Part shown: positions 40,374-50,960 of the stretch, in pieces | Position numbering within the stretch: position 1 is the first letter of the stretch | Layout of the letters: each line of letters opens with the position of its first letter | DNA from: G036327475 sp036327475 | GTDB taxonomy: Bacteria; Pseudomonadota; Gammaproteobacteria; Enterobacterales; Enterobacteriaceae | Length of the DNA: 64,000 nt | Direction of reading: 5' to 3' | Assembly (NCBI RefSeq): GCF_036327475.1 | Contig: NZ_CP132913.1 | Location: forward strand, 434,001 to 498,000 | Program-made: the position numbers and the translations under genes | The notes under the pieces: generated by a model | Seen by the model: the letters and a program-made list of their open reading frames with translations, nothing else | The model's database searches: none | What the model was told of the DNA's origin: nothing

Positions 40374-40610
40374 ATGAGAGTAATGCGTTTTTACCCGCAG
40401 GCCTGGCCGTTGCGAACGCCGTTCGTCATTACGTACCATAATAAGATGGGCTGCATGGTATCAGCGAATGTAAGCCTATCCCGTTACGGCAAAACCGAGG
40501 CCTCGGTTATCGGGAAAGTCAACAGCGTCCTGCAGGGCATTGAACATGGCATAAGCCTAGACATCTTGCTGTCATACTGCCAGCCGGCGCCGTAGGCGAG
40601 CTTTGGTCAC
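40374..40610 (+). pseudogene. ycjG: L-Ala-D/L-Glu epimerase N-terminal relic
   Basis: A 73-codon frame begins MRVMRFYPQAWPLRTPFVIT and includes LSRYGKTEASVIGKVNSVLQ, matching the capping domain of YcjG/AEEP. The enolase-type barrel with its catalytic lysines is absent. It lies between tpx and mpaA as in E. coli. The enzyme epimerises the dipeptide released from murein tripeptide. Confidence 0.85.
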
Positions 40611-40619
40611 ACCTGGGTA

Positions 40620-41060
40620 GGGATGGACACTGAACGCCGCTGTCCTTCCAGTGTTGGTCGAACGCTCGACCGAGCTCTCGGCAGGCAGTGCGCTCAGACA
40701 GGAGCAGAGAGCGTCGGCTGCCCTCAGATGCTCGTTGCACATCGATGTCCGTTAATAGTGCTACCATTGCTTCCAGATAGTCGAAATGGCCGGCAATTCC
40801 ACAACAAATTTCCGAACGACCACAGCGTGGTATACCATACGCTCTCTGCCAGCGGTAGGCGGAATGTTTGCTGCCAGCGGTAGGCGGAATGTTTGCGCCA
40901 GACGCTACGCCAGCAGTGATATCGTAGCGTCTGCTTGATGGCGATTGCGGTCTCATCGCCGTGGGTGCCGGCAGTAATCAGCCCATGACCCGCCGTCCCC
41001 CGGCTGATAATAAAGCAGTGGTGCGTCCGGCATTAAAGTAGTATAGTTATGTTTTGGATG
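40620..41060 (-). pseudogene. mpaA: Murein tripeptide amidase A relic
   Basis: The minus strand contains PDAPLLYYQP, then GHGLITAGTHGDETAIAIKQTL, the M14 zinc-site segment of MpaA (family AGTHGDE). KHSAYRWQRA may be the degraded VYRWNSA block. The second half is hard to read. MpaA cuts the gamma-D-Glu-Dap bond in murein tripeptide. A 25-bp tandem duplication lies inside. Confidence 0.78.
40846..40895. repeat. 25-bp perfect tandem duplication
   Basis: The unit CTGCCAGCGGTAGGCGGAAT plus GTTTG occurs at 40846-40870 and again at 40871-40895 with no mismatch. It lies in the mpaA relic. Confidence 0.97.
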
Positions 41061-41224
41061 ATAGCAAGGTGCCGCGCTGGGATCGAAAGGGTTAAAGGTT
41101 GCATACGTCGATCCTATTAAAGCCGTCGGGTTGATAGAGGATTTGATTTGTTTGAAGGGCTGATAAATCAGGACCAAAACTATGTGTTTGCGTCGCGGCG
41201 CGCGCTAGTTTCGACTAGTGGATC

Positions 41225-42245
41225 CCGCCAATCGTTCTGCTTTTCCTAGTTTGCTGAAGGTGACGCTCAATAAACCGGTGTTGTATTTCAGTCTGACTGC
41301 CAATTTCAATCTGTTTCCGGTGAAAGGCGTTATAGTGGGGCGTTACGGCTAGGAGTAGACGTGCATTGGTATTTGGTGGGCAACAGTGCGTTTCAGGTTA
41401 GCGAGCGCGTGGTGAATGAAAAACCGGTCTTGATGTCAAATGCTTACCATTGGGATCATTAATATACCGCGCTGACCCAGGTGACTTTTGTTCTCATTAG
41501 CACCGAATTGGCTGCGCTTAATCGCTATGTGCCCGACGATATTGACATTACCGAGTCGTTTCCAATGACCGTTACCGATGGCTATTACAACAAATCCCAG
41601 ATCAGGTTTACACGCCGGATCTGGCTCGGTACCTATTATTATTACCCACATAGCGAAGCCCTATGCAGGGCGTGCAGGTGCGGTATCCTATGCTATCGAC
41701 CGGCGCATTATAGCCGGTGAAGTGGTGGCTCCGGCGAAAAGCCGGTCTTGCATTTTACCCCAGACGTAACGGTGGGTTTTACGCCGGCAGCCAGCTACTT
41801 GCAACAGCGCAGTCGACAGGAGCTGGACGCCGGGCGCAGGCCCTGATGCAGGTAGTCGGTTACGAGTTTAATAGGCCGCTGACGCCTACCATGTTGTATG
41901 TAACACCTTGTAAAATAACCAAATTGCCATTTCGGCAGCGTCGAATAGTTGCTGATCTCCACTCACAGCAGCAATATTGCCAAATTAAGCGATTCCACCT
42001 ACGAAGCGATTCCACCTACGAAGCGATTCCACCTACGATTAGTCACTGCAACAGGCCAGACGGAAAACTCAGCGGCCGAGCGAGTATTCTGACAAAGCGG
42101 AAACCATCATTGGAGGTGCATATTGCGACCATCTATTAATTCACAAATGACCGATTGATAAAGATTTTGTTCAAAGGATATCCCATTAACAACTCGGAGG
42201 ACGTGGCCTACAATCAGGCGCTGCATGTGTTGAAGCATCAAGGTG
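41225..42245 (+). pseudogene. mppA: Murein peptide-binding protein MppA relic (C-terminal part)
   Basis: Readable blocks are LKVTLNKP-like, YLVGNSAFQVSERVVNEKPV, YHWDH, QVTFVLISTELAALNRYV, DDIDITESFPMTV, LGTYYYY, AMLSIDRRIIAGEVV-like and KPVLHFTPDVTVGFTP-like. The tail is KGYPINNSEDVAYNQALHV. ITESFP and the tail favour MppA over OppA. The N-terminal 40 percent, with the signal peptide, is missing. MppA delivers murein tripeptide to the Opp permease. Confidence 0.9.
41987..42037. repeat. 17-bp perfect triplicate tandem repeat
   Basis: AAGCGATTCCACCTACG occurs three times in a row at 41987-42003, 42004-42020 and 42021-42037. It lies in the mppA relic. Seventeen is not a multiple of three, so each added copy shifts the frame. 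Confidence 0.97.
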
Positions 42246-42756
42246 CACGTCGCGGCCGGGTTGGCCGTGTGAAGCGTTGGCGGCAGCCTGCACGCCGCTC
42301 GCGTTTCTCTCCAATCAACCTACCGCGAGCTGCAGCCTCTGCGCGGAATGCTAATGTCGCGGCGGCTGTCTCTCTCGCGGCCCTTATGGGCTGACGCGGT
42401 GGTCAATCGCGGTGGTCAATGTCTTCAGCCATAATTCCGTGCGTGAATTCCGTATCAATTATCCTATCTGTCGCCGGGGCAGCTGATAATGTGGGCGAGA
42501 TAAGCAAAAGCTTGAAAATGTCGAGTGGGCGAAGCCCTTTGCTGCGATTACACGGATTATCTCTCCGCGAGCTGTAAGAAGAAACGCTGGAGTTTCATTG
42601 ACGCAATATACGATGTTATTCCCGTTTTCAGCACAGTCACGCGCAAGGCCGCCGCGGCGAGTAGCCAGGCCGTTCAGGAGAAGCTGCAACCCAGGTGAAT
42701 ATAAAAGAATATTATCCGGATGATCGCGCTTGCCGGACATCGCAGGGGCTACCCGA
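42246..42756. other. Relic DNA between mppA and pntB
   Basis: There is no identifiable gene. A 13-bp tandem repeat (CGCGGTGGTCAAT at 42396-42408 and 42409-42421) is present. Short coding-like text near 42540-42690 (KKKRWSFIDAIYDVIPV) is not recognised. pntA, expected before pntB, was not found. Confidence 0.45.
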
Positions 42757-43742
42757 GGTTTTCCTTGTGATCTTTATCGGTGAGGTGACCTTCACCGGCT
42801 CGATCGTGGCGTTTGGCAAGTTGCACGGGAAAATTTTCCGTCCGCGATGTTATCGCAGCGCCATCAAATGAACCTCGCGGCGCTGGTGATTTCGTTTTTA
42901 CTGCTGATACTTTTTCGTGCGCAGCGACAAAATCGGGCTGCAGGTCCTGGTGCTGTTGTTTAGACCTTCATCGCCTTGGCGTTCGGCTGGCACATGGTCG
43001 TCTCCATTGGCAGCGCCGATAGCCAGTGGTAGTTTCCATGCTTAACTCCTATCTCTGGATGGACGGCAGCGGCGGCGGGTTTTGTGCTGAGCAACGATCT
43101 GCCGATCGTCCGGTGCCATCCTCTCCTACATCATGTGTAAAGCGATGAACCGCTCCTTTATCAGCGTCATCGCCGGTGGGTTTGATAACGGCAGTACTGG
43201 CAATCCCGAAGCCGAATAGGGGAATATCGTGAAACCACGGCGGAGGAGGGCGGCCGAATTGCTGAAAATTCCATCTCGGTCATCATCACTCCAGGCTACG
43301 GTATGGCGGTCGCGCAAGCGCAAATCTGGTACACGATATCGTCGCTAAGCTGCGGCGGCAGCACGGAGCAATGTGCGTTTAGCATCCATCCGGTGGCGGG
43401 GCGTTTGCCGGGCCATATGAATGTACTGTTGGCAGAGGCGAAGGCGCCTTACTCGTGTTAGGGATGGATGAAATCAACGATGCTTTCAGCGCCACCGATG
43501 CCGTGTTGGTCATTGGCGCCAACGATATCAATCAAGCGGCGCAAAACGATTCGCGCAGTCCCATTGCGGGAATACCGATGTTAGAGGTGTGGAAAGCGTA
43601 CAAGGTCGTGGTCTTTAAAGCGTTCGATGAATACCGGCTACGCCGGAGTGAAAATCCACTGTTCTTAAAATGCAATGCGCAAACGCTATTTGGCGATGCC
43701 AAGCAAAGCGTAGAAGCGTTTTGCGCGCGCTATAATCGTTAG
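42757..43742 (+). pseudogene. pntB: NAD(P) transhydrogenase beta subunit relic
   Basis: Blocks in order: EVFLVIFIGEVTFTGSIVAFG, HQMNLAALVISFLLLI, LAFGWHMVVSIGSAD, SGWTAAAAGFVLSNDLPIV, KAMNRSFISVIAGGF, SVIITPGYGMAVAQAQ, FSIHPVAGRLPGHMNVLLAE, VLVIGANDI, SPIAGIPMLEVWKAYK and LFGDAKQSVEAF, ending at 43742. The membrane N-terminus is partly deleted and frames change repeatedly. PntAB uses proton motive force to make NADPH. Confidence 0.93.
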
Positions 43743-43771
43743 CCCAGCCGCCGGGCCGGCCCCACATTTTT

Positions 43772-44353
43772 CTATGGCCGACCTATAGGTTGACGCGCTG
43801 GCCGGTTGTAATGGGTAACGTTTATCGGTAGCGTGCCGCCAGCTGCGGCGACTGGGTACCAAAGGCCGCAAGGTTGGCTTTGAAACATCGCCAGTAGCAT
43901 AGCGCTCTCAACCCACCCCGGCGAACAGAGCGCTTTCCACAAACTCCAGGGCGCGCAGGCCGGCGCGCGCAGGCCGGCGGAGTCCAGCGACATGAATGTC
44001 GCGGCAGGGCTCTTGCCCGAGCGGGCCGTTGCGTCAAACGCCAGCATCTCCGCCACGTTAATAAGCGTGCCGCCGTGACGGGTTGGCGCGATACACTTCA
44101 GATGAAGTAATTCGTTTGCTTTCTCGGGCGCAGCGTGGTGAAGGGCATATAAGGGCATATAGGCTGCGGAAGTCAGATCTACTACGACCAGGGTGGTATC
44201 GACGGCGGGAAATTCGTCGGCCAACGTGTCAAAACGTTGTTGATGGCGTCCCACAACAATCAGGGGCACTTCGAGCGGCCGGTCAGCGGGCAAAGAAAAA
44301 CCGATGCCAGAAGAAGCGCTGGTAACCAGTACTAAAGGTGTCAGACTTTGCAT
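43772..44353 (-). pseudogene. Short-chain dehydrogenase with central deletion
   Basis: A 193-codon open frame begins SLTPLVLVTSASSGIGFSLP and IVVGRHQQRFDTLADEFPAV, an SDR cofactor domain. It later reads GTLINVAEMLAFDA and PGWVESAM. The segment with NAAG and the Tyr-x3-Lys active site is missing, and the cofactor motif has Ser in place of Gly (TSASSGIG). A 14-bp tandem duplication (43951-43978) and a 10-bp one (44141-44160) lie inside, so part of the frame is newly created. Probably inactive. The parent family is general SDR. Confidence 0.8.
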
Positions 44354-44654
44354 GTTTCCTCTCCTGTTTATAGGGAACCAGGGAGCCGTCGCGGAATGCG
44401 TCGCCTCGTCGGCAGCGGCCGGCCGTTTGGAATGTCCTCGTCACTGCCTGGCATGTGGTGTGGCACCAAAGTGGGCGGTATTCTACCGTCGGTGCACGGA
44501 GTGTTCGTTTTTACGCACATCCAGCGCGGAGGGCAAGCACAGAAAGAACGGTATTAAGCGCTTGGGCATTTTGCGCTGTGCGTCGCACGCAGGTGAGGGG
44601 CGTCGTCTACTTTTAATGGCCGACAACGGCGCCAGGGGAGCGAAAGTGACAAAA

Positions 44655-45090
44655 GGACAGCGAGAGGCTGAGCGATTTGAAAGCGCTTGCCGCTGTTGCG
44701 TAGGTTGGCGGATTTCGTCAGGCGGCGCGTCAGTCCTTCAGGTCTCAGCGATGCGGTGCCGCAAGGTGCTGAAAATTGCCACTTCATCAAGTAATCATCA
44801 CGTGGGTACGCTGTATCTTACCGCGCCGGTTAATGTCGCCCACTTGATGCTGCCTCAGCTTCTTGCACCTTTTATCAAACGCTATCTTGACATCAAGGTT
44901 GAAGTGATGGTAGAAAGTGGTATTGTCGATTTCTTGTCCGCAGGGTGCGATGCAGGGATCTGTTATGACGATTGGCTTGAGTAGGATATGATCGCCATCC
45001 ACGTAGGACCGCGCGAACAACGTTCCGCCACAGTATGCCGCAGCCCGGCGACTGCCGAGGCGACGCTGAGATCGGTTGAGGTATCGGTAC
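44655..45090 (+). pseudogene. LysR-family regulator relic
   Basis: The plus strand reads SDLKALAAVA, then after a TAG VGGFRQAARQS, the helix-turn-helix start. Next, in another frame, comes GTLYLTAPVNVAHLMLPQLL, then FIKRYLDIKVEV, SGIVDFLSAGCDAGICYDD and DMIAIHVGPREQR. These are the effector-domain entry and the DAGIRYDE signature. It is divergent from the SDR relic, a common LysR-target arrangement. The rest beyond 45090 is not readable. Confidence 0.83.
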
Positions 45091-45612
45091 TGTAGATCAG
45101 AAGGCCTGACGACTCGAGTTGATAAACATCATCCCTTTTTTGATAGTTCCATATTCTAGATTTCCCATGCTGAACCGGCTACGCAAACAATCCATTTTCA
45201 CCGAATTCTGAGGATGACGGGGCAGGCCGTGCCAGTTTGGCGTCATCTATCTATTTGTGCCCGCGCCCCGCGATTGACAGCAGCGAATTTGAACCGGCGC
45301 TGCAACCCTGGTGATGCGCCTTTTCCTAGCCGTATCTTTATATTCAAATCTATAAAGGATGCCGTTGCGTCATTTCCCGACCAGTAAATAATGTTGTCAT
45401 TTAATGCAGCGGTGCCTGCCATAAACCGACCGCTTAGCGGGGCGCTCACCAATGGGCCACCAACGCTTGCGGACTCGCTTTCCTATTCCTATTACGCCAG
45501 TGCGACGCAATCACCTCGGAAATAGGCACTACAGTTTATTAGCGTATTTTCGGATTCTCTATGCCGACGGGTTTTCATACAATCAGTAACAAGCAGGACT
45601 CATGAGGCAGTA
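45091..45612. other. Relic DNA after the LysR relic
   Basis: About 500 bp have no recognisable gene. A minus-strand frame (45243-45452) contains DNIIYWSGNDATASFIDLNI, which looks coding-like, but I do not know the family. Confidence 0.4.
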
Positions 45613-45789
45613 ATATATTAATTTTATTCATCTTCGGTGGCGTGAATTATTTCGCTTTGATCTTATGGTAACCATTTTGGCGAGCAAGAGGCGATGATTG
45701 AGCGCATGGTCTATGTAATTGTTGGCCTATGCGCATTATTCTGTTTATCGCTATTGCCTAAAATAGCAGTATGGCACCGGAGCGTATAA
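45613..45789 (+). pseudogene. DUF378 small membrane protein relic
   Basis: The sequence reads ILFIFGGVNYFALIL and, one frame over, MIERMVYVIVGLCALFCLSL followed by LPKIAVWHR and a TAA at 45787-45789. This is the two-helix DUF378 (YuzA-like) pattern GGxNWG...IVYxxVGxAALY. A frameshift separates the two halves. Function of the family is unknown. Confidence 0.75.
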
Positions 45790-45890
45790 GACATCAGAGA
45801 ATACACCCGAAGGCAGACTGGTATGGGAATGGCCGCGGCATTGCCATACAAAGCACTTTCAGGTGCCTTGTGATGCAAGCCAGTCGCTGA

Positions 45891-46841
45891 TTACTCGTAT
45901 TTCTTACCCAGCTCAAGCGTTACTGGCGAAACAGCGTCATCCGGCTTAATCGCCAGCACATCACATTTCAGACGGTCGATCACCAGTTCGGTGGTATTGC
46001 CGATAAACGCGGCGGAAAAACCGGTACGGCTGACCAATTACTACTACGCCGGCGTCCAGATGTTCAGCCAAATCGGGAATAACATCTTCGGGCACTCCTT
46101 TCTCGACGTGAGTATATTTCTGATCGCGGCCGAATTTTTGCCGTATGGTTTTCATGGCGAGAAGTGCTGTCCGCGAATTGCGTCATTATATACTCTTGGA
46201 TCGAAATCGGGTAATTCAATGGCGATATTGATAGGCGTGACAGGATAGGCGCCAACCAGATGAACCGCGGTCTGGTTCATCTGGTTGGCTTAAGGATAAC
46301 GCGGCCTCCACCAGCTTGATATTGAGGGGATCGTGATACAGCTCTTCACCGGAAAGATTGACCGCTACCAGAGCGTTTTCGCCATCAGGCCAGGGCTGAT
46401 CTTTCACCATCCAGACCGGACAAGGGTATTTGCGTCATAGATGCCAGTCCGTCGGGGTAAATATCACGAATTCAAAACGAAACGGTCGTGCTGATTGGCC
46501 ATTTTCAACAGAAAATCGTGGTAAAATGCCAGGAATTCCTGAATAATCGCCTCAAATGGACGATTATGCCAAACCACCTTGATTTCATTTGCATGCCTCT
46601 GTCAAGATAATTACGGCACTGTTCGGTAATCCAGGCGGTACACTGTACAATTACCCCCTGCGCATGGCGGCCGTTCATCAGGGGACAGCATGGTGGTTAT
46701 TTTATATGAGAAATCGTAAATCGGTAGGAAGGCTTTAATATGGCCGCCAAGCCGTTGAGTCAGATAAACTGCTCTGCACAGCGCGGGCTGATTGTCCTAA
46801 GCGGGGTCGATTGCTACCAGTAGGTTTTGACATTTTGCCAT
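45891..46841 (-). pseudogene. uspE: Universal stress protein E relic
   Basis: It starts at ATG 46841 with GGAG upstream (MAKCQNLLVAIDPA, then a stop). Blocks are PALCRAVYL, MVKDQPWPDGENALVAVNLS and, across a frameshift, ANQMNQTAVHLVGAYPVTPI. NIAIELPDFDP, RQKFGRDQKYTHVEKGVP, EDVIPDLAEHLDAGVVVIG and the C-terminus ending at TAA 45891-45893 follow. It has two tandem Usp domains as in UspE. Adjacent to fnr, as in E. coli. Confidence 0.93.
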
Positions 46842-46959
46842 AACGTCTCCTTAACTGCCGAGGTTCAACTGAACGTTCAAGATAAGGGTAACTCATCAAG
46901 GCAAACACTGACAGGTATGGAATGAACCCGGCAAAATTACTTCTCCGGCCATTGTTCAA

Positions 46960-47600
46960 GCGATTTTCTCCCGCTTTTTTGAAAAGCGTCCAAGCAAGCG
47001 ACTGATAGTTTCCACTGTTAGGTCAAGATAATTGCCGATATCGCCGCGGGTCATGGTCAGGCGGAATTCGCAAGGCGAGAAACCGTGCTGGGTGAAGCGA
47101 CATGAAGATTATAGACAAATGCGGCCAATCGTTCCTCGGTATTTTCTTACCGCATCATTCGCTGCCGCAAGTCGGACATTTTACCGGAGAGATTATCAAG
47201 AGTCAAAGGGAATTTCACACGACCTTTCCAGCACCTGGTCAAAACTCAGATGCTGGCCGCCGACAATGGCGTCCAAACCCACCATATCGCCGGCCAAATG
47301 AAAACCGGTAATCTGTTCGTCGTCCTGTTCGGTAATGGTAGTGACTCTTGAACGTATCGGAACGGATGGCATAGAGTGATTTTAACTCATCGTCCGCATT
47401 GAATAGTGTCTATCCTTTGTAGATCGGTTTTTACGCTCAATATCATTGAGCGTAAGGGAAAATACAGAACGAAAGGCTGCTGCACTTTAAAAGGCCGGGA
47501 GGGGCGAAAAGGCTGTGAAATATCTCGACGCAGGGACTGTAATTGAACTGTATTGACCTCAGACGCGCGTGCAGCTTGGGCCTGCATGGCGGAAAACAAG
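46960..47600 (-). pseudogene. fnr: Anaerobic regulator FNR relic
   Basis: Minus-strand blocks are a degraded N-terminus, TLNDIERKNRSTKD, DDELKSLYAIRSDT, ITEQDDEQITGFHLAGDMVG, LDAIVGGQHLSFDQVLE, CEIPFDS, then RFTQHGFSPCEFRLTMTRGD and IGNYLDLTVETISRLLGRF. The DNA-recognition helix ETISR is readable, but the four cluster cysteines at the N-terminus are not clearly recoverable. Multiple frameshifts interrupt it. FNR switches gene expression on oxygen loss. Confidence 0.92.
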
Positions 47601-49689
47601 ATCTATGACGATAACGAGTTGTTTAACCAGGCTATGAAAGATATCAGACCCTTAAACAGCGCGCTAACATGGTATATTTAGGCTAAAGCGGCCGGCGCCC
47701 GAGCATTGCGCATATGGAGCCGCGTTCGATGACAGAGGAAATTACTTTATTTGAGCCAATGTTCTTACGGGCGGGCACGGGCAGCCTTTATCTGAGAAAT
47801 AACGCAGCAGGCGGCAAGAGCGTTTGTATCAGTACGTTTGTCGCGATAGACGATTGAGGAAATTATTTCGGTCATCACTGATAACCGATCGGCGTCTGAT
47901 GCGAATGTAAAAGAATACAATCCCTCTATTAGCAATCCTGTTTTCGTTTATTCTGATGTAAAAGAGATGCCGAAAGTGTCACGCCTTCGACGATGTCTGT
48001 TGATTCGTCCGACTGAAAATCGAAGGAGCCGGATGTTCCAGGAGCGGCAAAGTTCTATATATGCCGAAGATTCCGGCTATCAGAAAATCGTAAATGTTAC
48101 TTTGGTGATAATGATGATCATGTGGGCTCTTATGATATCAGGGGAAATTATACCACACAGCGGTTATTGTTAAGCGTGATGAATACGCATGGTAGGCGGC
48201 ACACGGATAGAAGTGACCCGCGCAAACGGCGCGGCTCAATAAGTACCCAGAACACGCCATGCAGCTAAGCTGGTTAATTTACAGCAGTAAATGCACCACG
48301 GCAGTTTGCTTCGCAACGTGCCGTTGCGGTCATGCAGTCCGGGCAAACGGCGCTACGGCCAGGCAAGGAAGCGGCGCAGCAAAGTAGCCAGATTTCGCGT
48401 TTTTGTGTGCATAATGTATATTATGTCAAATTAACGACGATAATGCCATCGTCAACGCCTCAAGCCCACAATCTATTCACTAGTGTAAGCCGATTTCTGT
48501 GGCTGGATTTCCCTTTAGCCTGTTAACTGGTCGATGTACTAATCACTATCTTTTCTTGTTATTTTTTCAGCCGACATCCAAAGACAGCTACCGAGTTTGA
48601 GCTTTGAGCGGAGCCAACCAGGAACAGCCATGACGTCGCTCGTTCCGTCAAACACCTTAACCGCTGGCGCCACGGTTCGGTTGCCCGAGAAATCATCGAT
48701 CAGGCGTTGCTGCCAGCAAAATCGCCCAGCGCGCTAGAATACTTTGCTGGCACGTAACGGCGCGCCAAGGGGGTCGATAGGGAGAGCCTCGTTGTTCAGG
48801 ATTATGGTCGGCCTGCTGAACCACTGCTCTGAATCCTTCGTCGGTACAAATCATTACACGCCGATTGATGACCGGCCCGCAGAGCCGACGTGAGCTCGCC
48901 GGGACAGCGCGGCAGAGTCCAACATCGGCATTACTCCAATGGTGAACCGCCAGCGAGATGATGCTGTTGAGCTCGAGGCAACGGCAAGGATAACGGTCAT
49001 TCAGGTCAGGTCGGCAATGAAAGCGATAATGTCAGCTAGGTCGAGGATGGAAATAAAAGCGGTTACATCTATTAGGCTAGTAGCGAAGATAATAACGGCT
49101 CCTCCACTTCAGCCGACAGCGAGAACGAGAGCGTTACCGTTTACACTTGTAGTCACGTAATGGGCGATGAGCTTGACCAGAATGGCGGCCACGAGGATGG
49201 CTTCCCCTGCTGGTAGCACACTGTTTGCGCCGCCGACGATCATCGTTCCTACGGTTGAGGTTTATGCCGTTAATCATACCGTGACCAACATCTTATTTAT
49301 CAGTCATAGTATAGAGTGCAACGCGACAGCAGGTATGACGGGATTTAGCATGGTAAAGAACGTGGAGCCTCGCCAGACCTTGTGACGCACGCGAATGTAA
49401 GCAACGGCAACTTACGAACCTACGAACAACGACTACACGTCAGGTCGTGCAAGGCGACGTCCTCTGGCAGTACAGCCATATTGGGTCCAGCCATATTGGG
49501 CGCAACAGTGCGTACCTTGTCCTCCTCATTATCATTTTGTAACGAGCATAAGCGAATTAAATGACTCGATAATAGGGACGTAAATATAGGGACGTAAATA
49601 ATGGCGCAACGGCGCTTTCTCTCCCAGAACCCCAGGCAAGCCTTCTCTGAAGGCAAGCTAAGCTGGGCCCTATTCTAAGTTTATATGGG
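47601..49689. other. About 2.1 kb of unrecognised relic DNA
   Basis: This is the longest gene-free stretch. Around 47725-48180 a plus-strand decayed frame is suggested (MTEEITLFEPMFLRAG, and FGDNDDHVGSYDIRGNYTT). At 48977-49216 one frame is unusually rich in Asn, Asp, Gly and Ser (GNGKDNGHSGQVGNESDNVS, then SSEDNNGSSTSADSENE), broken by two stops. Short tandem duplications occur at 49473-49500 (13-bp unit, 2-base gap) and 49572-49599 (14-bp unit). I identify none of these genes. Confidence 0.45.
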
Positions 49690-50345
49690 TGAGCGGCTTC
49701 ACGCGCAAGGTAATTTTATCAACACCGCCGCTGTATTTCAGCCGGTGGCGCGGAAACGATTATCGACGAGGTGCTAGAGCATCGCCAACAGTATGTCCTG
49801 CTAGCCACCAAGGCGCGCTTTTCGATTGGGATGGCCACAATGTCGTGGTCTATCGCACCATCATCTGATTCACGCCTGCGAAACCAATTTGCAGTGGTTG
49901 AAAACTGATTATATCGATCTCTATCAGTTGCATGAACGGGACGACATGACACCGCTCGAGGAGACGCTTGCCGTACTGGAGTACTTGGTAAACGCCAGTA
50001 AAGTGCGCCATGTGATCCGTCCAATTTTCCAGCTGGCATATTATGAATACGCTTAGCGTAAACGAGTTTTGGCGTCGGTGCGTCCGGTCAGTTAGCAAAT
50101 CCATTCACCCTGCAGGTGCACGAGATGGAATATGAACTTTTGCCGATAACGTTGCTAATATGGAGTTAGCTGGTCGGCGTCTTGCTGTTGGGCAAATATC
50201 GTCGCGATCGCAAACCCGAAGGCAGGACCCGTCAACTGACCCGGTGGAACGAACCGCCGGTGAGTGACGAGGAAGCCCTCTGCTGCATCGTTGAGGAGTT
50301 GGGGCGATCGTTGACGATCGCGACGCGTCCGTAGCCAGCCTCCTC
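49690..50345 (+). pseudogene. Aldo/keto reductase relic
   Basis: Readable text: NFINTAAVFSAGGAETIIDE with a frameshift, EHRQQYVLLATKARF, LIHACETNLQWLKTDYIDLY, QLHERDDMTPLEETLAVLEY, LVNASKVRHV, then GILLLGKYRRDRKPEG-like and LTRWNEPPVSDEEA. ATKARF holds the Lys of the AKR tetrad, while the Asp-x4-Tyr start is deleted. Several stops are present. It resembles the YajO/YdhF-type reductases; the exact orthologue is unclear. Confidence 0.85.
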
Positions 50346-50502
50346 TGATTTATCTCTATTAGCATCAGACTCAAATCCGCTGTCGATCGCCTAGCGCCGG
50401 CGGATTTGTCGTTGATTGCACTCCATATGCACTCATCCCTGAGCAGAGAGATTTATACTTGGGGTATTCGTGTGTCCGCAATAACCAAAAAGGAACGTAA
50501 TA

Positions 50503-50960
50503 ATGATTCTCTCTGTTACCGGCGCCACCGCCGGCTTTGGCAAAGCTATTACCCGCCTGTTTATTATCAAGCAGGGGCATAAGGTTATCGGTACAGGTCT
50601 CAGGCACGCCTTGAGGAATTGCATCAGGCGCTTGGGCGTGACTTTTTCCCGCTGCGCCTGGATGTGCGCGACCGGACCGCTGTCACCGAACAGGTTGGTT
50701 AGTCTACCTGTTGAGTGGCGCGAAGTGGACGTGCTGCTGAATAACGCAGGTCGGCGCTAGGCATGGAGCCGGCGGCAATATTTATGGCGCCATCAAGGCT
50801 TTTACCCGGCAGTTCAGCCTGAACCTGCGCACTGATCTAGTCGGCATCCGTGTCATGATGACGGACATTGAACCGGGACTACTGAGGATGGATTTTCGTC
50901 GGTGCAATTCAAAGGGGATGAAGGACAGGTGGAAAACGCCTATAAAACGCCGACCCGCTC
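50503..50960 (+). pseudogene. ydfG: 3-hydroxy acid dehydrogenase YdfG relic
   Basis: MILSVTGATAGFGKAITRLF starts the SDR. LPVEWREVDVLLNNAG follows, then a deletion to GGNIYGAIKAFTRQFSLNLR, where the catalytic Tyr-x3-Lys remains as YGAIK. DLVGIRVMMTDIEPGLL precedes a frameshifted end. The first part shows a +3/+1 duplication-like change (IIKQGHKV). It acts on L-allo-threonine and malonic semialdehyde in E. coli. Confidence 0.9.

Noticed and set aside
40519..40956. 145-codon open frame on the minus strand as a gene
   Set aside because: It overlaps mpaA relic text in another frame and contains the 25-bp duplication; the open frame itself does not match the family.
44304..44984. 226-codon open frame on the plus strand
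   Set aside because: Only its last part is LysR effector-domain text; the first half is antisense to the SDR relic and out of frame with the LysR start.
46251..46289. 16-bp perfect inverted repeat (GCCAACCAGATGAACC and its complement) in uspE
   Set aside because: It is explained by ordinary in-frame uspE codons (ANQMNQTAVHLVG), so it need not be a regulatory hairpin.
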